Assembly: GCF_044962685.1 (NCBI RefSeq)
Contig: NZ_JBBKTX010000015.1
Location: 62,001 to 126,000 of the forward strand
Length of the DNA: 64,000 nt
Direction: 5' to 3'
Source of the DNA: Oceanobacter antarcticus
GTDB lineage: Bacteria > Pseudomonadota > Gammaproteobacteria > Pseudomonadales > Oceanobacteraceae
Positions within the stretch are counted from its first letter, which is position 1. Each line of letters starts with the position of its first letter. Shown in pieces: positions 1 through 10,328 of this stretch. Position numbers and translations under genes: made by a program. The notes below the pieces were generated by a model that made no database searches, was not told the origin of the DNA, and worked only from the letters and a program-made list of their open reading frames with translations.

Positions 1-757
1 CCTGCCCAACCTTGTTGGTGCCCAGAATATGGTAGTACTGACCCAACTCCAGTACCCAGCTGGAGCCAACCACCAACACCCCCAGCGTGATATAAATAGT
101 CGTCCATGGCAGCACCGAGCCAATGTCACCACCGCTTTGGGCACGATTGCGAGAACGACTGCGAAACCGCCATTGCAGATGCAGAATCACCAGCGCTGCC
201 ATCATCGCCAGCCCTATCAGTACTGCCTTGAACGACCGTTGCAGCACATCCACTGCCACGCTTTCCCCCTGCTGCAAATGACGGCCAGCATGGATCAGAC
301 GGGGAAATTCTCGCACCACCTTGCCGTCATCGGAGGTCTGGTTTTCACGGGCGAAGGAGTAAATCGAGAAGGGTTCAGAATAGGTTTTTTCGTCCTGGGC
401 ATGTAACCCGGCCAGCACCGCATCCAGTACGCTATTCACTTGCTGACTGTAATGAACTTTATCCTCAATGGTCGGCTGCTTGTCAGTCTCGTCGGTCTGA
501 GCCAACGCGTCAGCAACCTGAGTCTCAGCCACAGCGGGCAACGGCTCGCGGTAGTGCAGTGAATCCAGCAATGCCAGCAACACATAAAACAGGATCACCA
601 TAAACGCACTGGAACCAAGGCGGGATTCAAACACCGAACGCCAGCGTCCCCGCGCCAGAGGATCACGCGCCAACTGTACAAAAAACAGCGCCAGCGCCGC
701 TACCAGGGCAAAAATCAGCAAATCACTCAGTAAGACAACCGGTTGAACAGCCAGCAT
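1..757 (-). CDS. OppC-like ABC transporter permease, 3' part cut by window edge
   Basis: This is the inner-membrane permease of a peptide-type ABC importer. Its ATG (755-757) overlaps the TGA of the preceding permease in an ATGA junction, so the two are translationally coupled. Translation shows hydrophobic segments at about residues 7-27 and 49-66, then about 100 polar residues that are probably periplasmic, then two more membrane segments. A motif reading ILGTNKVGQ near the window edge matches the LGTDxxGRD signature of OppC/DppC permeases. The two early membrane segments plus a large loop before that signature are unusual, since ordinary OppC has one short N-terminal helix there. The C-terminal part lies outside the window. 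The permease family is clear; the substrate is unknown. Confidence 0.75.
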   Translation of the reverse strand, partial: MLAVQPVVLLSDLLIFALVAALALFFVQLARDPLARGRWRSVFESRLGSSAFMVILFYVLLALLDSLHYREPLPAVAETQVADALAQTDETDKQPTIEDKVHYSQQVNSVLDAVLAGLHAQDEKTYSEPFSIYSFARENQTSDDGKVVREFPRLIHAGRHLQQGESVAVDVLQRSFKAVLIGLAMMAALVILHLQWRFRSRSRNRAQSGGDIGSVLPWTTIYITLGVLVVGSSWVLELGQYYHILGTNKVGQ

Positions 758-1734
758 CAAGACAACCTCACACGCGGATCAACCAGGGTATAGGAGATAT
801 CGGTCAGAATCAGACCGATGATGTACAGCACAGAGCCGAGAAAAACCATGCTGCGCACAATGGCAAAGTCCTGAGCCTGAATCGCATCCAGGGTGTAGCT
901 GCCCAAACCGGGAATGCCAAAAAAGGATTCGGTCAGCAAACTGCCCATAAACAGCGATGGAATCACCACCACCACGCTGGTCAGAATCGGAATCAGGCCA
1001 TTGGGCAAAATATGGCGAAACAATACCGTCAGCTCCGGTACACCCTTGGCGCGGGCGGTACGGACATAATCCTTGTTGGCTTCTTCCAGAAACAGCGTGC
1101 GATACAAGCGTGTACCACCGCCGATGCCGCCGATCACGCCGATAATCACCGGCAAGATCAGAAACCGGGCGGCGTCGATGCCGGTCAGGTAACCGGAGAT
1201 CGGCACCAGATTCCATTCCTTGGCAAAGAAGTACTGACCAGCAAAGACGTAAAACACACCCGATATCGACATCAACACCACACACGCCACCATCGCTGCG
1301 GTATCAAACACACTGGCACGAAACATCACCACAAACAGCGCGAAGGCAATATTCACCGCCAGCCCAATCACAAACGTCGGCAACGCGACGGCCAGACTCG
1401 GCCACATGCGCTGCTGGATATCGTCGCCAATGGAGCGCCCTTCGTCAGATTTGCCAAAGTCCAGCGCAAACAGCCGAACCGATTTGTCGAAGAAGATAGT
1501 ATCGGTCAGCAGCCCCTGACTGTTGTCACCGTCGTTAAGAAACAGGGGTTTGTTGTAACCGCGCTGCTCTTTCCACTGTTCAATCGCTTGCGGGTCAATG
1601 TGTTTGTCACCCAACTGCACCAGTGCCATCTGATCCGGCGAGTTGACCACAAAAAACAGCGCGAACGTCAGCAGGTTCACCCCGACCAGAATCGGCAGGG
1701 CATACAGCAGACGACGGATAATATAGGCCAGCAT
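757..1734 (-). CDS. OppB/DppB-like ABC transporter permease
   Basis: A permease of about 325 residues that starts MLAYIIRRLLYALPILVG, the typical first helix of OppB/DppB proteins. I chose the ATG at 1732-1734, which overlaps the TGA of the binding-protein gene by ATGA. The frame stays open further upstream (to 1860), but there it only reads through the binding-protein gene in another frame. Later segments include the EAA-type loop, visible as DYVRTARAKGVPE, which contacts the ATPase, and the C-terminal VDPRVRLS, also typical of the family. The insert around residues 60-120 (QLGDKHIDPQAIEQ onward) is the usual periplasmic loop. It forms an operon with the binding protein and the OppC-like permease; no ATPase gene is visible inside the window. 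Confidence 0.85.
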   Translation of the reverse strand: MLAYIIRRLLYALPILVGVNLLTFALFFVVNSPDQMALVQLGDKHIDPQAIEQWKEQRGYNKPLFLNDGDNSQGLLTDTIFFDKSVRLFALDFGKSDEGRSIGDDIQQRMWPSLAVALPTFVIGLAVNIAFALFVVMFRASVFDTAAMVACVVLMSISGVFYVFAGQYFFAKEWNLVPISGYLTGIDAARFLILPVIIGVIGGIGGGTRLYRTLFLEEANKDYVRTARAKGVPELTVLFRHILPNGLIPILTSVVVVIPSLFMGSLLTESFFGIPGLGSYTLDAIQAQDFAIVRSMVFLGSVLYIIGLILTDISYTLVDPRVRLS

Positions 1735-4094
1735 CAGTATTGCCCTCCAGTGTCCGGGTGTTGACGGGTGATCACGCGGGCATGTTGCCGCCGCTGATAA
1801 GCGCGATAACCGGGAACCATCAGTATCAGCATCAGCACGGCGACCAGAATCAGTGGCCACAGCACCGGCTGGTTACGCTCTGCTCTGGCCTGTTGCCGTT
1901 CGGCGTTATCGATGCCGAAATATTTTAGTACTGCCTTACTGATACCGTGTGCCTTGGTGTTTTTTACCCAAGGATTGTTTAACACGTAGGAATGCGGATG
2001 CCAGGCCGAAGCCCAAGGGGCATCGTGATGATAAATCGCCAGCATCTGATCAATAAGCGCCAGACGTTGAGGGGAATCCGGCATCAGCTTCATCTGTTCG
2101 AACAACCGATCGTAGTCGGCGTTGGCGTAGTTACTGGAGTTGACGCCGGAACCTCCCGTCACCACCTGGCCATTGGCGCTATACAACAGGAACATGAAGT
2201 TCTCGGCATCCGGATAGTCCGCCATCCAGCCCCACTGGAACAGCTGGGCGTTACCGGAGCGCATTTTTTCCTTGAAACGGTTGTAGTCGCTGCCACGAAT
2301 ATTAAGCTGGATATTCAGCTTGCCGAATTGCTTGATCATCCAGATCTGATTGGCACTGGCACCACCGCCGCCGCTGGGTGTATCCAGATTCAACACCAAC
2401 GGCTCACCGGTCACGGCATCACGACCATCGGGATAACCGGCTTCTGCCAATAACCGGCGTGCTTCATCCAGCGATTTGCGTACCGGTGCACCGGCTGTTT
2501 TTGATCCTGTCGAACGTGCGTTCGGATCCCAGTCAAAGACATAGGAGTTAATCCCTCGCTGCCCCGACTGGTAGCCAAAAATACCTGGCGGAATCGGGCT
2601 TTGTGCCACCTCGCCACGACCATTGGCAAAAATCGAAATGGCTTCTTCCTGATTGTAGGCAATGGCGATGGCCTGACGCAGCTTGCGCGCCCGCTCCTGC
2701 ATCACCGGGTCTGGTAGTACTGCTGACCCCGGCTCCGACAAGCCACCCACCACTGGATCGAGCATGTTAAACGCCAGATAGTAGGTGCCCGGTACAACTT
2801 CGATTTCCATACCGATGCCCATCGCCTGCATCTCGGCACTCAGGTTCACTCCCGTCGATCCAATCGAGACTGCCTGGTCAAAACTGTCGCTGGCAATCCC
2901 GGAGCGGTCGTAATAGCCCTGCAGAAACTTGGTCCAGAGTGGAATGGATTCTTTTTCCAGCCGGTAAACAGCCTTGTCGATCAGCGGCAAACGGGCACCG
3001 GCGGCATCCAGCAAGCCCGCTTCGGCATCGCCGGGTTCACCTTCAGAGGGGTAGAAATCATCCCGATAATTGGGATTACGCTGCAGGATAATAGCTTCGT
3101 TGGGATCGTTTTTGGTCATCATAAACGGCCCGGTGCCCACTGGATGCCAGTCCAGCACAATATTACGATCGGCCAGCCCTGGCTGATGATAAAACGCATC
3201 AACCAGCGCCGGCAGCGGCGCAAAAAAATGCATCGCCAACCAATATTTGAACTGCGGGTATTTGCCATTCAGGCGCACACTGAACTGGTAATCACCCTGT
3301 TGCTCGACCCCTTGCAGCGGGTATTCCCTGAGATCAAGCCAGTCGGTTTGCTGAAAACGGGGATCCGTTTGTTTAAGCTGTTTGCGCGCTGCGGTCACGG
3401 TTCCGGCAAACGCGTCCATGCCGACTATATACTCCGCCAGCAAGCCCCGGATCGGCGACAGGTTGGCGGGGTCGGCTAGCCGTTTGATCTGGTAAATGTA
3501 GTCATCGGCCACCAGCTCGCGAGTGGCTGTCTGGTCAAAATCCTCCAGCCCGTGAAAAGCGACACTGTCTGCTGCCGTATCGAAGCGGTACAGCGGATCG
3601 CCAGCGGCATTGGTGGCAAATGCCGGATGCGGCTGATAATAAATACCCGGCTTGAGCGTAAACACATAGGTACTGAAAGCCAGGTCGGCGGCGTTCTCAG
3701 TCACCACGTCGCCATTCGTATTGGTGTAAACAATATCGGGCAACTGGGTCAGGGTGTTGGCTTCCAGTTCGTACGGGCGTTTCAGATAATGGTATTGCAG
3801 TGGCGGATCATAAATCTGGTCAATAAAGCGGCCCTCATCCGAACTGTAGGATCGCGCCGGATCGAGGTGTTTGGGGCGCTCGGAGAAGTTTGAATACAGC
3901 ACGGTTTCATCGGCATCTTCACCTGCAGGGTGAGGGCTGTTGATCGCACTATCGGAACAAGCCGTCAGTCCACCAAGCACCGCCAAGCCAGAAAACACCG
4001 CCAGTCGTCGCAACTGTCGTAACAAACCAATAGCATTCAGCATGTTGCCCGCGCTCGCGGCAACCGACCCCAACCGATAAATCGCCATAACCAT
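1734..4094 (-). CDS. Peptide-type ABC transporter substrate-binding lipoprotein with C-terminal membrane anchor
   Basis: A family 5 (OppA/DppA-like) extracellular solute-binding protein of up to 786 residues, much longer than the usual 530-600. The N-terminus carries a lipoprotein signal with lipobox LTAC. Starting at the internal Met-18 (base 4043) would put the lipid-attachment Cys at residue 29, a normal signal length, so the true start may be 4043 rather than 4094. The middle contains typical family 5 segments such as DWHPVGTGPFMMTKN and YNQEEAISIFANGRGEVA. Near the C-terminus lies a hydrophobic stretch (PLILVAVLMLILMV) followed by basic residues, which looks like a membrane anchor. A binding protein held at both ends is unusual. 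It is the first gene of the operon and is followed directly by the two permeases. Confidence 0.8.
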   Translation of the reverse strand: MVMAIYRLGSVAASAGNMLNAIGLLRQLRRLAVFSGLAVLGGLTACSDSAINSPHPAGEDADETVLYSNFSERPKHLDPARSYSSDEGRFIDQIYDPPLQYHYLKRPYELEANTLTQLPDIVYTNTNGDVVTENAADLAFSTYVFTLKPGIYYQPHPAFATNAAGDPLYRFDTAADSVAFHGLEDFDQTATRELVADDYIYQIKRLADPANLSPIRGLLAEYIVGMDAFAGTVTAARKQLKQTDPRFQQTDWLDLREYPLQGVEQQGDYQFSVRLNGKYPQFKYWLAMHFFAPLPALVDAFYHQPGLADRNIVLDWHPVGTGPFMMTKNDPNEAIILQRNPNYRDDFYPSEGEPGDAEAGLLDAAGARLPLIDKAVYRLEKESIPLWTKFLQGYYDRSGIASDSFDQAVSIGSTGVNLSAEMQAMGIGMEIEVVPGTYYLAFNMLDPVVGGLSEPGSAVLPDPVMQERARKLRQAIAIAYNQEEAISIFANGRGEVAQSPIPPGIFGYQSGQRGINSYVFDWDPNARSTGSKTAGAPVRKSLDEARRLLAEAGYPDGRDAVTGEPLVLNLDTPSGGGGASANQIWMIKQFGKLNIQLNIRGSDYNRFKEKMRSGNAQLFQWGWMADYPDAENFMFLLYSANGQVVTGGSGVNSSNYANADYDRLFEQMKLMPDSPQRLALIDQMLAIYHHDAPWASAWHPHSYVLNNPWVKNTKAHGISKAVLKYFGIDNAERQQARAERNQPVLWPLILVAVLMLILMVPGYRAYQRRQHARVITRQHPDTGGQY

Positions 4095-4613
4095 CCGCTA
4101 TAAAAAAACCTGCCACAGTGTGCCATCAAATAAGAAACAGGCAAGTATCACCCCAGCACGGTTCAATCAGGTGATTAACGGACACTTAACATCGCACCAA
4201 TGGCATCAACCGCCATCTTGCTGACCGTTATTTGCGCTGCCTCACACTACTGCCTTTGCGCCTGTCACGTTGCTTGATTAGTATTCCCGCTCTCCACTCA
4301 GTACCAACAGGCTGTATAAACAGTATCCGAGGCAGTGCGGGAAGGCAGTAACCAACCGAAAATAGATTCAGCGGGTGCATCTGAAAAGGTAACGAGCGCT
4401 GCAAGGACAAGGTAACAATCAACGAAAAGGCGCATGCCTACGGATGCAGGCGTTAGAGCGACGCAGGAAGCCAAAGCCGAGTTTATGAGTACTAAATAAG
4501 CATTTTGAGTCGATTTTTAACGCCTTCATTTCGAGCACCAGCATTTTCAGATGTGATATCAAGCCATTCCACATTCAATACGTCATCATTCAACACGTCA
4601 TTTATCAAGGAAT
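4095..4613. other. Intergenic region between divergent operons
   Basis: 519 bases separate the minus-strand transporter operon from the plus-strand MoxR operon. A short open frame on the minus strand (4228-4422) has no ribosome-binding site and no recognisable product. The right half contains the repeat-like element described at 4428. No confident promoter hexamers were assigned; the last 60 bases are AT-rich, as expected for the moxR promoter. Confidence 0.5.
4428..4530. repeat. Possible dispersed intergenic repeat element
   Basis: A GC-rich, non-coding block beginning near GGCGCATGCC, containing GCAGGCGTTAGAGCGACGC and then GCAGGAAGCC, and ending near TTTTTAACGCC. Its layout (GGCGTT, GCGA, AGGAAG, then TGAG/CCGAG) resembles the block at 59204-59316. 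Both sit in intergenic space, which suggests members of a short dispersed repeat family. The similarity was judged by eye only. Confidence 0.3.
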
Positions 4614-4619
4614 TTGCCT

Positions 4620-5630
<1,011 letters not shown>

Positions 5631-5631
5631 C

Positions 5632-6864
5632 ATGTCCCTATCCCACGGGTCGGGACGGTTATTACGACCACTACTGGCCTGGCTGCAACAGCATATAACG
5701 GCCCAACGCTTTCTCTGGCTGCTGGCACTGGCCTGTCTGCTGATTGCCTGGAATCGAGGCTTATCACTGCTCTACGGCATGCTGGCGCTGGTATTGGCAA
5801 CGCTACTGCTGTCCTGGCTGATGCCCTGGCTGGCGCTCAGGCATATCCGCGTCTCGGTGCAACAAATCGGTGATGCCAGTGCCGGTGACCAGGTCACACT
5901 CGAATATCAGTTCCAGCTGCCCAAAACCCGCTATCTGATGTTACTGAGAGAAGATCTTGAATACGCCGATCAACCGGTCACCCACCGTATTGCCATGCTC
6001 GCCAACGGGGATCGCCTGCGAACCCGCAGCCTTTGTCGTTATCGAGGCGTCTTTCCGCTGCAAACCGTCGAAGTTGGCTGTTGCTGGCCTTTCGGTTTTG
6101 TCAGCCTGTTCCGGCAGCTGACCGTACCGGAACGCCTGATCGTCGTCGCGCCCCAGACCTTTCAGGTGCAGACCTTGCCAGCGGGTGCTGGTGACGATGC
6201 CGCCATGATTGAGTACCAAAGCACCAGCCAGCCGCACGCTCAGGCTGAATACTGCGGTTTGCGGGAATACCATCCGTATGATTCGCTCAAGCATATTCAC
6301 TGGTCCGCCTCTGCCCGCCACCAGCAGTTACTGGTGCGGGAGTACAACAGCCAGGCACAACCCGACTTTTTACTGCTGCTGGATAACTGTCTCGATGACG
6401 ACATCGGGGAACCACCGTTATCCACCTTTGAATTTGCGGTCTCGCTGGCGGCCTCGCTGATGACCTGGGCAAAAGACCAGCAGCAACCCATGCGCTTGCT
6501 GGCCCACGGCAGTCATCCGACGGACATCGCCATTGGCGGCCACCACCGTGGCAGCAGCGATTATTTGTCGGCATTAGCCTGGACTCAGGCGGACGGCGAC
6601 AAACCCTACGGCACGCTGGTTGAGCAGGCATTGTTGAAATACCCCCACAGCGCGACCCTGATCACCGTGCGTAACCTCAGCCAACTGCCAGAACTGCCTG
6701 AGTTTCATGGCTGTCATATCGATATTCTGATCGCCGACCAGAGCTTTATCTATCCAATGCAATCCTGGGAGGAAGGCTGGAGCCACCCCACGGCCAACCA
6801 CTATCAGCTGCGCCTGCATGCCAGCAGCAAGCTAGAGAGGCAATTCCGCTATGGCGCATTCTGA
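5632..6864 (+). CDS. DUF58 domain protein
   Basis: About 410 residues. Two adjacent hydrophobic helices near the N-terminus (FLWLLALACLLIAW and LLYGMLALVLATLLLSWL) anchor it in the inner membrane. The conserved DUF58 motif appears as REYHPYDSLKHIHWSASAR, followed by a von Willebrand-A-like segment (DFLLLLDNCLDDD). The ATG at 5632 lies one base after the moxR stop; an in-frame GTG inside moxR (5602) is less likely. Its end overlaps the start of the next gene by 14 bases, so the three genes are coupled. DUF58 proteins usually work with MoxR ATPases; the biochemical role is unsettled. Confidence 0.9.
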   Translation: MSLSHGSGRLLRPLLAWLQQHITAQRFLWLLALACLLIAWNRGLSLLYGMLALVLATLLLSWLMPWLALRHIRVSVQQIGDASAGDQVTLEYQFQLPKTRYLMLLREDLEYADQPVTHRIAMLANGDRLRTRSLCRYRGVFPLQTVEVGCCWPFGFVSLFRQLTVPERLIVVAPQTFQVQTLPAGAGDDAAMIEYQSTSQPHAQAEYCGLREYHPYDSLKHIHWSASARHQQLLVREYNSQAQPDFLLLLDNCLDDDIGEPPLSTFEFAVSLAASLMTWAKDQQQPMRLLAHGSHPTDIAIGGHHRGSSDYLSALAWTQADGDKPYGTLVEQALLKYPHSATLITVRNLSQLPELPEFHGCHIDILIADQSFIYPMQSWEEGWSHPTANHYQLRLHASSKLERQFRYGAF

Positions 6865-9310
6865 ACCCCACCTTGCCACCACTGCCGACCAGCGGTCAGC
6901 CTCCGTCAGAACTTTGATCGGCTGGTTTTCAGCGCAACTGGCCCTGGCGGTTGCAGGTGCAGGAATATCCCTGTTTGGATTCTGGCCCGGACTGGGATTG
7001 GCGCTCCTCACACTGATCGGCAGCGGCTTGACGCTATATCTCGGCTGGCAACCGGATCACACTCCGAGCCACCAGGCCGATAGTCCTGATAAAAAACGCT
7101 TCAAAACCGTTTCCGACAGCCTTGCCATCGTCGGCCTGATTGTCTTCGCCGGGCTGATATTCACCGTCGGTATTCTACCCGCCCTATTAGTGCTGCTGTT
7201 ACTGGCACAGCTCGCCATTAATCTGGTTACCGAAAAACCCTCATTGCTGTTTTATGGGCTGGTGAATGGCTTTGCCTTTTTACTGCTTGGCGCGGCAGAA
7301 TCCACCAGCGGTGGTTATCTGTTGATCATTGCAGGCTACGCTTTTTGTGTGGTGATGACGCTCTCAGTGCTCTGGTGTGTGCAGGCGACAACCGATAGCC
7401 GCATCAGCCTGATCCGACAGCGCGCAACTCACGAAGATCTGCTGCTTTTCAGTACTGCAACCCACCCGCCCGAGAGTCAGGTAAAACGGTCTGAACGCTT
7501 CAAACCCTCAGCGACCATCCTGGCGGCGGCACTGCTGGTGATCTGTGCCGGGGTGATCTATCTGTTTTTACCACGCTTGCCAGCCGCCAACCTCGGCAGC
7601 CAGCTTTCCAGGGCCGCAACGTTGTACAACAACGTCGACTGGCAGGCACAGGCCAAACGGGTTGACCTGACCAGCCAGGATGAACACTCCCAGACGCATA
7701 ACAAGGGACAGGCCAATGACCTCAACCAGGATCAGCTGAACAGCGACCTCAGCGATAGCCCGCTGCCACTGTGGGAAGGACTGGATCCGAGTGCCGCCCA
7801 ATTTGACTATCGCGGCTTCCGCGATGAAATGAACCTCAACGACAGCCCCTATGGCAATAACACCACCACGGCTGATCTGAATCAGATTATTGCGCTGATG
7901 AAAGCTCCCCACGGCAGCTATCTGAAAGTACGTACCTTCGACCACTTTGATGGTCTGCGCTGGACCTCGTCGGTCACCGCCTTCCGCAAGCAGGAAACCG
8001 ACCTGTGGGGCAACGTTGTGCTGGCTGGCGAGCAAATAGACAGCGGCAATTTCCAGCAACAAATCACTCTGAAGCAAGGCATGTCGGCCTGGTTACCCGC
8101 CGCTGCCGACCCGGTCGCACTCTGGCTACCCGCTGTGGTAATGGCCACCGACGCTTTTGGTCAACCGGTATTACCTGCCCCACTACAGGCCAATACCCAG
8201 TACACCGTACTGTCACGGCAGCAGTTGGTTGATAATCGCCCGGCTTCCTACACACCCAAACCACGCGACCACGACCTGCAATTACCCTACAACCTAGACG
8301 ACCGTATTCCGCTGCTGGCCCAATCTGTCACCGCCAATGCCCACACCCCGTACCACCAGGCCCAAGCACTGGAGCAGCATTTACGCAGCGAATATCGCTA
8401 TAGCTTCGATTCCGCACTTACCTCCCAGGGCGTGACTCCGCTGCCCGCATTTCTGTTTAAAAGCCGCGAAGGTCATTGCGAATACTTCGCCAGTGCCATG
8501 GTGATCCTGTTGCGCACCTTAAAAATTCCGGCGCGTCTGGTGACCGGGTTTTCCGCCAGCCAACAGAATCCACTCACCGGCTATTTTGAAATTCGCGGGA
8601 TTGATGGTCACGCCTGGGCAGAAGCCTGGATCGATAATCGCTGGGTCACCTTTGAACCGACCGCGTTCTACCAACTGCCCGCCAGCCAAGCCAGCACCCT
8701 CAGCGCCGACCAGATCAATGACTATGTCGACAGCCTGAGTCAGCGTCAGCAAGCCCTGTCGGCCGACAATACATTCACCGTTGGTGGCTTGCTCACGACG
8801 CTTTGGAATGCCCTGTATCTGTTACTGGTGATTCCGATCAGCTATCTGCTGCTGGCGCTGTTTTGGCTCTGGCCGGTGTTATTGCTGTTATTGATCATTG
8901 CTGTGGCAGCGTATCTGGGTCGCCGTTACTGGTGGCACCAATGGTGGCGTAAGGTGGCTGGAAAGTGGGTAATCTTTCGTCTGCAGCGTTATCAACCGCA
9001 AGACACTGGCACAGCCCTGGGCTTTTACCTGCGTCAGTTGCAATGGCTTGGAGCAGCCAACGGCGTCACACGGCAGCCAGGGCAACATCTGGAAAAATGG
9101 TGTCAGGCATTGCAACAGCAGCTGCCCAAAGACACCAGCAACGCCGCGCTGATGCAGTTAAAGGACTTACTCAACGCCTACTGGTATGGCAGCAACAAGG
9201 CCAGTGCTGGAATCACCTTGCCAGCACAACTGCAGCCCGACCTGATTGATCTGGTCAAAGCACTGACAGATGCTCACCCACACAAATCAGGCACAGACGG
9301 AGAAGGTTGA
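6851..9310 (+). CDS. tgpA: Transglutaminase-like membrane protein (DUF3488/TgpA type)
   Basis: An 819-residue protein with several N-terminal membrane helices, a large periplasmic transglutaminase-like domain, a late pair of hydrophobic helices (about residues 650-690) and a cytoplasmic tail. The catalytic Cys is in EGHCEYFASAM (Cys543) and the His in DGHAWAEAW (His587). The third position reads FEPTA (Glu602), where many cysteine transglutaminases have Asp. The family is named after TgpA of Pseudomonas aeruginosa, an essential periplasmic-domain transglutaminase. The start overlaps the DUF58 gene. Its last 24 bases overlap a decayed gene on the opposite strand. Confidence 0.9.
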   Translation: MAHSEPHLATTADQRSASVRTLIGWFSAQLALAVAGAGISLFGFWPGLGLALLTLIGSGLTLYLGWQPDHTPSHQADSPDKKRFKTVSDSLAIVGLIVFAGLIFTVGILPALLVLLLLAQLAINLVTEKPSLLFYGLVNGFAFLLLGAAESTSGGYLLIIAGYAFCVVMTLSVLWCVQATTDSRISLIRQRATHEDLLLFSTATHPPESQVKRSERFKPSATILAAALLVICAGVIYLFLPRLPAANLGSQLSRAATLYNNVDWQAQAKRVDLTSQDEHSQTHNKGQANDLNQDQLNSDLSDSPLPLWEGLDPSAAQFDYRGFRDEMNLNDSPYGNNTTTADLNQIIALMKAPHGSYLKVRTFDHFDGLRWTSSVTAFRKQETDLWGNVVLAGEQIDSGNFQQQITLKQGMSAWLPAAADPVALWLPAVVMATDAFGQPVLPAPLQANTQYTVLSRQQLVDNRPASYTPKPRDHDLQLPYNLDDRIPLLAQSVTANAHTPYHQAQALEQHLRSEYRYSFDSALTSQGVTPLPAFLFKSREGHCEYFASAMVILLRTLKIPARLVTGFSASQQNPLTGYFEIRGIDGHAWAEAWIDNRWVTFEPTAFYQLPASQASTLSADQINDYVDSLSQRQQALSADNTFTVGGLLTTLWNALYLLLVIPISYLLLALFWLWPVLLLLLIIAVAAYLGRRYWWHQWWRKVAGKWVIFRLQRYQPQDTGTALGFYLRQLQWLGAANGVTRQPGQHLEKWCQALQQQLPKDTSNAALMQLKDLLNAYWYGSNKASAGITLPAQLQPDLIDLVKALTDAHPHKSGTDGEG

Positions 9311-9800
9311 ACGCAGTTCATCCAGAAAGCTCAGGTCGTTCAACTCCAGACATAGGTTGACACACAGGGCGGTGATATTGCCGGTTCCGATGGCGTAGTG
9401 TAGCAAATGCGGATGAAATTAATCACTGGACGCTGTGATCGCCCAGTCCTTCACTGTCGTATAACAGGTCGAGCTGATACGGCTGCTATCGCCAGCCCGT
9501 ATCTGTTTGAGGGCGCGGGCAACGATGCCAATCCACTGTTGTTGCTTGAGTTGGTCGTCGGGCAACTGGTTGATGTCGATCAGGGCAATGGGGCGCTGAA
9601 ACAGCTCAGTCATTCACTTGAGCAGAACAGTCCGCCAGTTGCAGGTAGTAGTAGCGGTCGTGGGGATTATACGGTAGCGGGTCAGCAGTCGTTTATTGGC
9701 GCTGACGATTTCTCCGGTGCCACCCAACCCAGGATCTGGTCGTATGCTGGTGTCCCCTCAATGGGCTCGCCCATGTACATGGCGGCGGATTCGCTGTCTT
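9287..9800 (-). pseudogene. Degenerate gene, resembles Rpn/YhgA-like nuclease-transposase family
   Basis: Read on the minus strand, several frames carry protein-like pieces in the right order. Near 9790-9720 it reads YMGEPIEGTPAYDQILG, near 9650 RYYYLQLADCSAQ, at 9613-9500 RPIALIDINQLPDDQ followed by KQQQWIGIVARALKQ, and at 9420-9287 HYAIGTGNITALCVN ending FSVCA and a stop. At least two frameshifts and in-frame stops separate them, so the gene is broken. The central piece looks like the C-terminal half of PD-(D/E)XK Rpn-family proteins, but that identification is tentative. The stop lies within the end of tgpA. Confidence 0.4.
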
Positions 9801-9857
9801 TGAGGCCAATTGAGTTTTTCAGTAAAGGATTAAGCGTAAGCGCCAAAGAAATCAGTC

Positions 9858-10313
9858 TCAGGTCTTGTTACCTCGGTACAACAGACGCTTATCAGCCTGG
9901 CCAGTCGTTGAACCATGATGGTTGTTACGCCCGCGGCTTTGGCTTTTCTGTGCCAAGCCATCTTCGTCGGTAGCATCTTCTAATGTGCCTGTTGCTCCCC
10001 GGTACCGTCGTTGTCGAATAAGAACATGAGCGGGTTGTCCATGCTCAGTCTGAGCAGCTGTCGAAGTCGCTTCGATGGCCGCACGGACACCGAGTGCGAC
10101 CAGTCGCTGACGATCTTCTGCTGGCAGCAGCACCAGCACTTGTTGCGCCAGCGCCCGTAACTCCGGGTGATCACAAGACAAGCCGTACTCCAGCATCGCA
10201 TCCACCCCGGATGAATTATTACGCCATTTCACCGGATGACCCGCAACGATCTCAAACTTCAGCGCTAATGCCAGTAGCTGCTGTTGTGTCTCAATCGAAT
10301 ATCCCTTGCTCAA
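9858..10313 (-). CDS. Small YRG-motif protein (paralogue of the gene at 56624)
   Basis: About 151 residues of unknown function. The frame is open to a GTG at 10328, but a strong AGGAG (10321-10325) lies inside that extension, 7 bases from an in-frame TTG at 10311-10313. Starting at the TTG also matches the N-terminus of the paralogue. The N-terminal half is helical, with LALALKFEIVAGHPVKWR. The C-terminal half is polar and carries two YRG motifs (RRYRGATG and LLYRGNKT at the very end). The protein at 56624-57070 shares the N-terminal motif (FALALKYEVITGNRVKWR) and has three YRG motifs. YRG repeats resemble DUF4278, best known from cyanobacteria; that link is from memory and weak. It stands alone next to a decayed gene. 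Confidence 0.7.
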   Translation of the reverse strand: MSKGYSIETQQQLLALALKFEIVAGHPVKWRNNSSGVDAMLEYGLSCDHPELRALAQQVLVLLPAEDRQRLVALGVRAAIEATSTAAQTEHGQPAHVLIRQRRYRGATGTLEDATDEDGLAQKSQSRGRNNHHGSTTGQADKRLLYRGNKT

Positions 10314-10328
10314 CGCCTCTCTCCTCAC

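Noticed and set aside
4228..4422. 64-residue minus-strand open frame
   Set aside because: No ribosome-binding site, no recognisable product, low-complexity composition.
9407..9973. 188-residue open frame on the plus strand
   Set aside because: No ribosome-binding site or family resemblance; it lies opposite the decayed minus-strand gene and the end of the YRG gene.
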